NCBI GenBank assembly: GCA_003175865.1
Contig: PSRF01000065.1
Span: 1-7,465, forward strand
From: Blastocatellia bacterium
GTDB taxonomy: Bacteria; Acidobacteriota; Blastocatellia; Pyrinomonadales; Pyrinomonadaceae
DNA: 7,465 nt
Direction: 5' to 3'
The notes beneath the pieces were generated by a model that had not been told where the DNA came from, did not search any database, and saw nothing but the letters and a program-made list of their open reading frames with translations. Made by a program: the position numbers and the translations under genes. Positions 6,484 to 7,465 of this stretch are shown here, in pieces (the stretch's first letter is position 1; each line of letters begins with the position of its first letter).

Positions 6484-7344
6484 TCATTCCGTCTTCGCAT
6501 TGAAAGTCATTATTTGTTGATTCCCTTTGAATATGCGCAGAACATTGTTCTGAATTTGAAAATCAGTCGCGTCGTTTAGTGCCTTCAAGAACTCCGTTTC
6601 TACCCTTTGTACTTCGTTGTCGAGACAAGCCATTCTGGTCATGACGGTCTGGAGAAACCGAATATGCGAGCCATCAACCTCATAGCCGCCTGCGATGCGG
6701 TTACAGCCACCACTTCCTGAAAATCTTTTGGTGTTTTCGTCAAACTGTATATAGGCCTTGGAACGTTGGACTGAGGCGCCATTGACTTCGATCAATTCCC
6801 ACTTCTCTCTTGCCAGCGAAGAGGTTGAAACGAGCGGTTCAAATTCGTAAATTCCGCCGTCAGCCTTCAACGACAGAAAGAGATGTCCATTCTTGATGAT
6901 GTATGACCGCACGAGACTCCAATGCCTTGCAATCTGATCGTGCAGAGAACCCTGTGGACACATTGCACGAGTAAGCGCGAGTGGGCCAAACCGAATTTGG
7001 TTTCGGCCAGACGATTTCCAGGTTCCAATGCCACGATTGCAATCAATTCTTGCCGTTACTCGACCATCAGCGCCGAATGAAATCGTATATTTCGACGCGT
7101 CGTCAGGCGTCAATGTTTTCTCAACACCGCCTTGAAATCTAACGAGTTGCCAGGATGTACCACTCAGGTCTGTGCTGTTTTTCTGCTGCTCTTCTGTTTG
7201 AACAACATTCGCAACGAGGTTCGGCCTTTCGTTCCAATCGTCTTTCCCCAAAGTTGGGGCATCCAGCGAATTGCACATGTTCGCGACGGATGTGATTGCG
7301 ACGGAAATAAGCATGATCGCCGTTGAGCTTAGAAAGGTTCTCAT
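6484..7344 (-). CDS. Exported protein with tandem META (HslJ-like) domains
   Basis: A protein of 286 residues from the ATG at 7344, or 287 from the GTG at 7347 (numbering below is from the GTG). It has a signal peptide: Arg3, a hydrophobic core 9-21, and a possible cleavage SVA|N after 22. A polar linker follows, then two META domains. The first (about 61-170) has LSGTSWQLV, DCNRGIGTW (Cys103) and LTRAMCP (Cys130). The second (about 179-282) has KWELIEVNG, GGCNRIAGGY (Cys215) and MTRMACLD (Cys241). The paired CN and MxC motifs are typical of this fold. Escherichia coli HslJ, a META-domain protein, is linked to novobiocin resistance, but the molecular role of the domain is unclear. The protein is probably periplasmic or envelope-associated. 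AAAGGAGG (complement of 7353-7360) is eight bases from the ATG and five from the GTG, and I prefer the ATG. No partner gene is adjacent on its strand except the distant transporter. Confidence 0.85.
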   Translation of the reverse strand: MRTFLSSTAIMLISVAITSVANMCNSLDAPTLGKDDWNERPNLVANVVQTEEQQKNSTDLSGTSWQLVRFQGGVEKTLTPDDASKYTISFGADGRVTARIDCNRGIGTWKSSGRNQIRFGPLALTRAMCPQGSLHDQIARHWSLVRSYIIKNGHLFLSLKADGGIYEFEPLVSTSSLAREKWELIEVNGASVQRSKAYIQFDENTKRFSGSGGCNRIAGGYEVDGSHIRFLQTVMTRMACLDNEVQRVETEFLKALNDATDFQIQNNVLRIFKGNQQIMTFNAKTE

Positions 7345-7352
7345 CACACCTC

Positions 7353-7360
7353 CCTCCTTT
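7353..7360 (-). promoter_or_regulatory. Strong ribosome binding site of the META gene
   Basis: Read on the minus strand, AAAGGAGG is followed by GAGGT, GTG and ATG. This near-perfect Shine-Dalgarno supports a start at 7344 (ATG) or 7347 (GTG) and predicts efficient translation, unlike the weak sites of the peroxidase and barrel genes. Confidence 0.65.
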
Positions 7361-7404
7361 CAGCGCTGCTGCTGGCGCCTTCTTGTAGAAAGGACTTGAA
7401 GCAT

Positions 7405-7425
7405 CCCCACACTGCCGTGTAGGGG
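7405..7425 (-). promoter_or_regulatory. Hairpin in the presumed leader upstream of the META gene
   Basis: CCCC and ACAC (7405-7412) pair with GTGT (7417-7420) and GGGG (7422-7425). This gives an 8-bp stem with one bulged A (7421) and a TGCC loop. No T run follows on either strand, so it is not a standard terminator. It lies about 60 bases upstream of the META start. It may be an mRNA leader structure or the end of a gene beyond the window. Confidence 0.3.
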
Positions 7426-7465
7426 ATTCACCGAATTTCATGCAAAAGATCGAGTGTCTCACCAC

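Noticed and set aside
7260..7347. Cys25 of the META protein as a lipobox cysteine
   Set aside because: The residues before it (A-N-M) do not fit a lipobox. Ordinary signal peptidase cleavage after SVA is more likely.
7139..7465. Minus-strand ORF of 108 codons reaching the window edge, a possible partial gene
   Set aside because: It overlaps the META gene's start and signal peptide in another frame. Its sequence is rich in Cys, Arg and His with no domain character, and the strong ribosome site belongs to the META gene.
7420..7465. TTGCAT-17-CTACAC as a promoter of the META gene
   Set aside because: The match to the -35/-10 consensus is too weak to report, and related spacings occur by chance.

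Overview
This window looks like chromosomal DNA from a Gram-negative bacterium. By eye the GC content is close to one half. One product has a signal peptide followed by an aromatic-channel type outer-membrane beta-barrel, and two others suit a diderm envelope. A GTAGGGGCG-type palindromic repeat, of a kind I associate with Acidobacteriota, Chloroflexi and similar genomes, sits between two genes. An acidobacterium is plausible, but nothing here fixes the taxon.

Layout. Positions 26-5184 hold five plus-strand genes with gaps of only 25, 23, 11 and 15 bp, so they are very probably one transcription unit. In order they encode an NTF2/SnoaL-like protein, an unrecognised soluble alpha/beta protein of 335 residues, a DyP-type haem peroxidase (GTG start), a secreted SphA/MetA-type outer-membrane barrel, and a flavoprotein of the lipoamide dehydrogenase/mercuric reductase family. 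The flavoprotein has lost both redox-active cysteines and the C-terminal His/Glu pair. The unit ends in a strong hairpin inside a REP-like repeat that also supplies the last stop codon. A second, inverted copy of the repeat lies 39 bp further on.

Two minus-strand genes follow. At 5313-6170 is a bile acid:sodium symporter (BASS/SBF) family membrane protein, convergent with the operon. At 6484-7344 is an exported protein with two META (HslJ-like) domains. The 313 bp between them has no gene. It holds a clean 16-bp dyad just upstream of the transporter start, a candidate operator. The last 118 bp carry the META gene's strong ribosome binding site and a hairpin in its presumed leader.

How the genes may work together (inference). 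The barrel could admit aromatic or other hydrophobic compounds. The peroxidase could oxidise such compounds with H2O2. The disulfide-free flavoprotein could act as an NAD(P)H:quinone reductase on the products, or as an NAD(P)H oxidase supplying H2O2. The NTF2-like and unknown proteins would be accessory factors or enzymes. This five-gene set, with its uncharacterised 335-residue member, is the best candidate for an undescribed system here.
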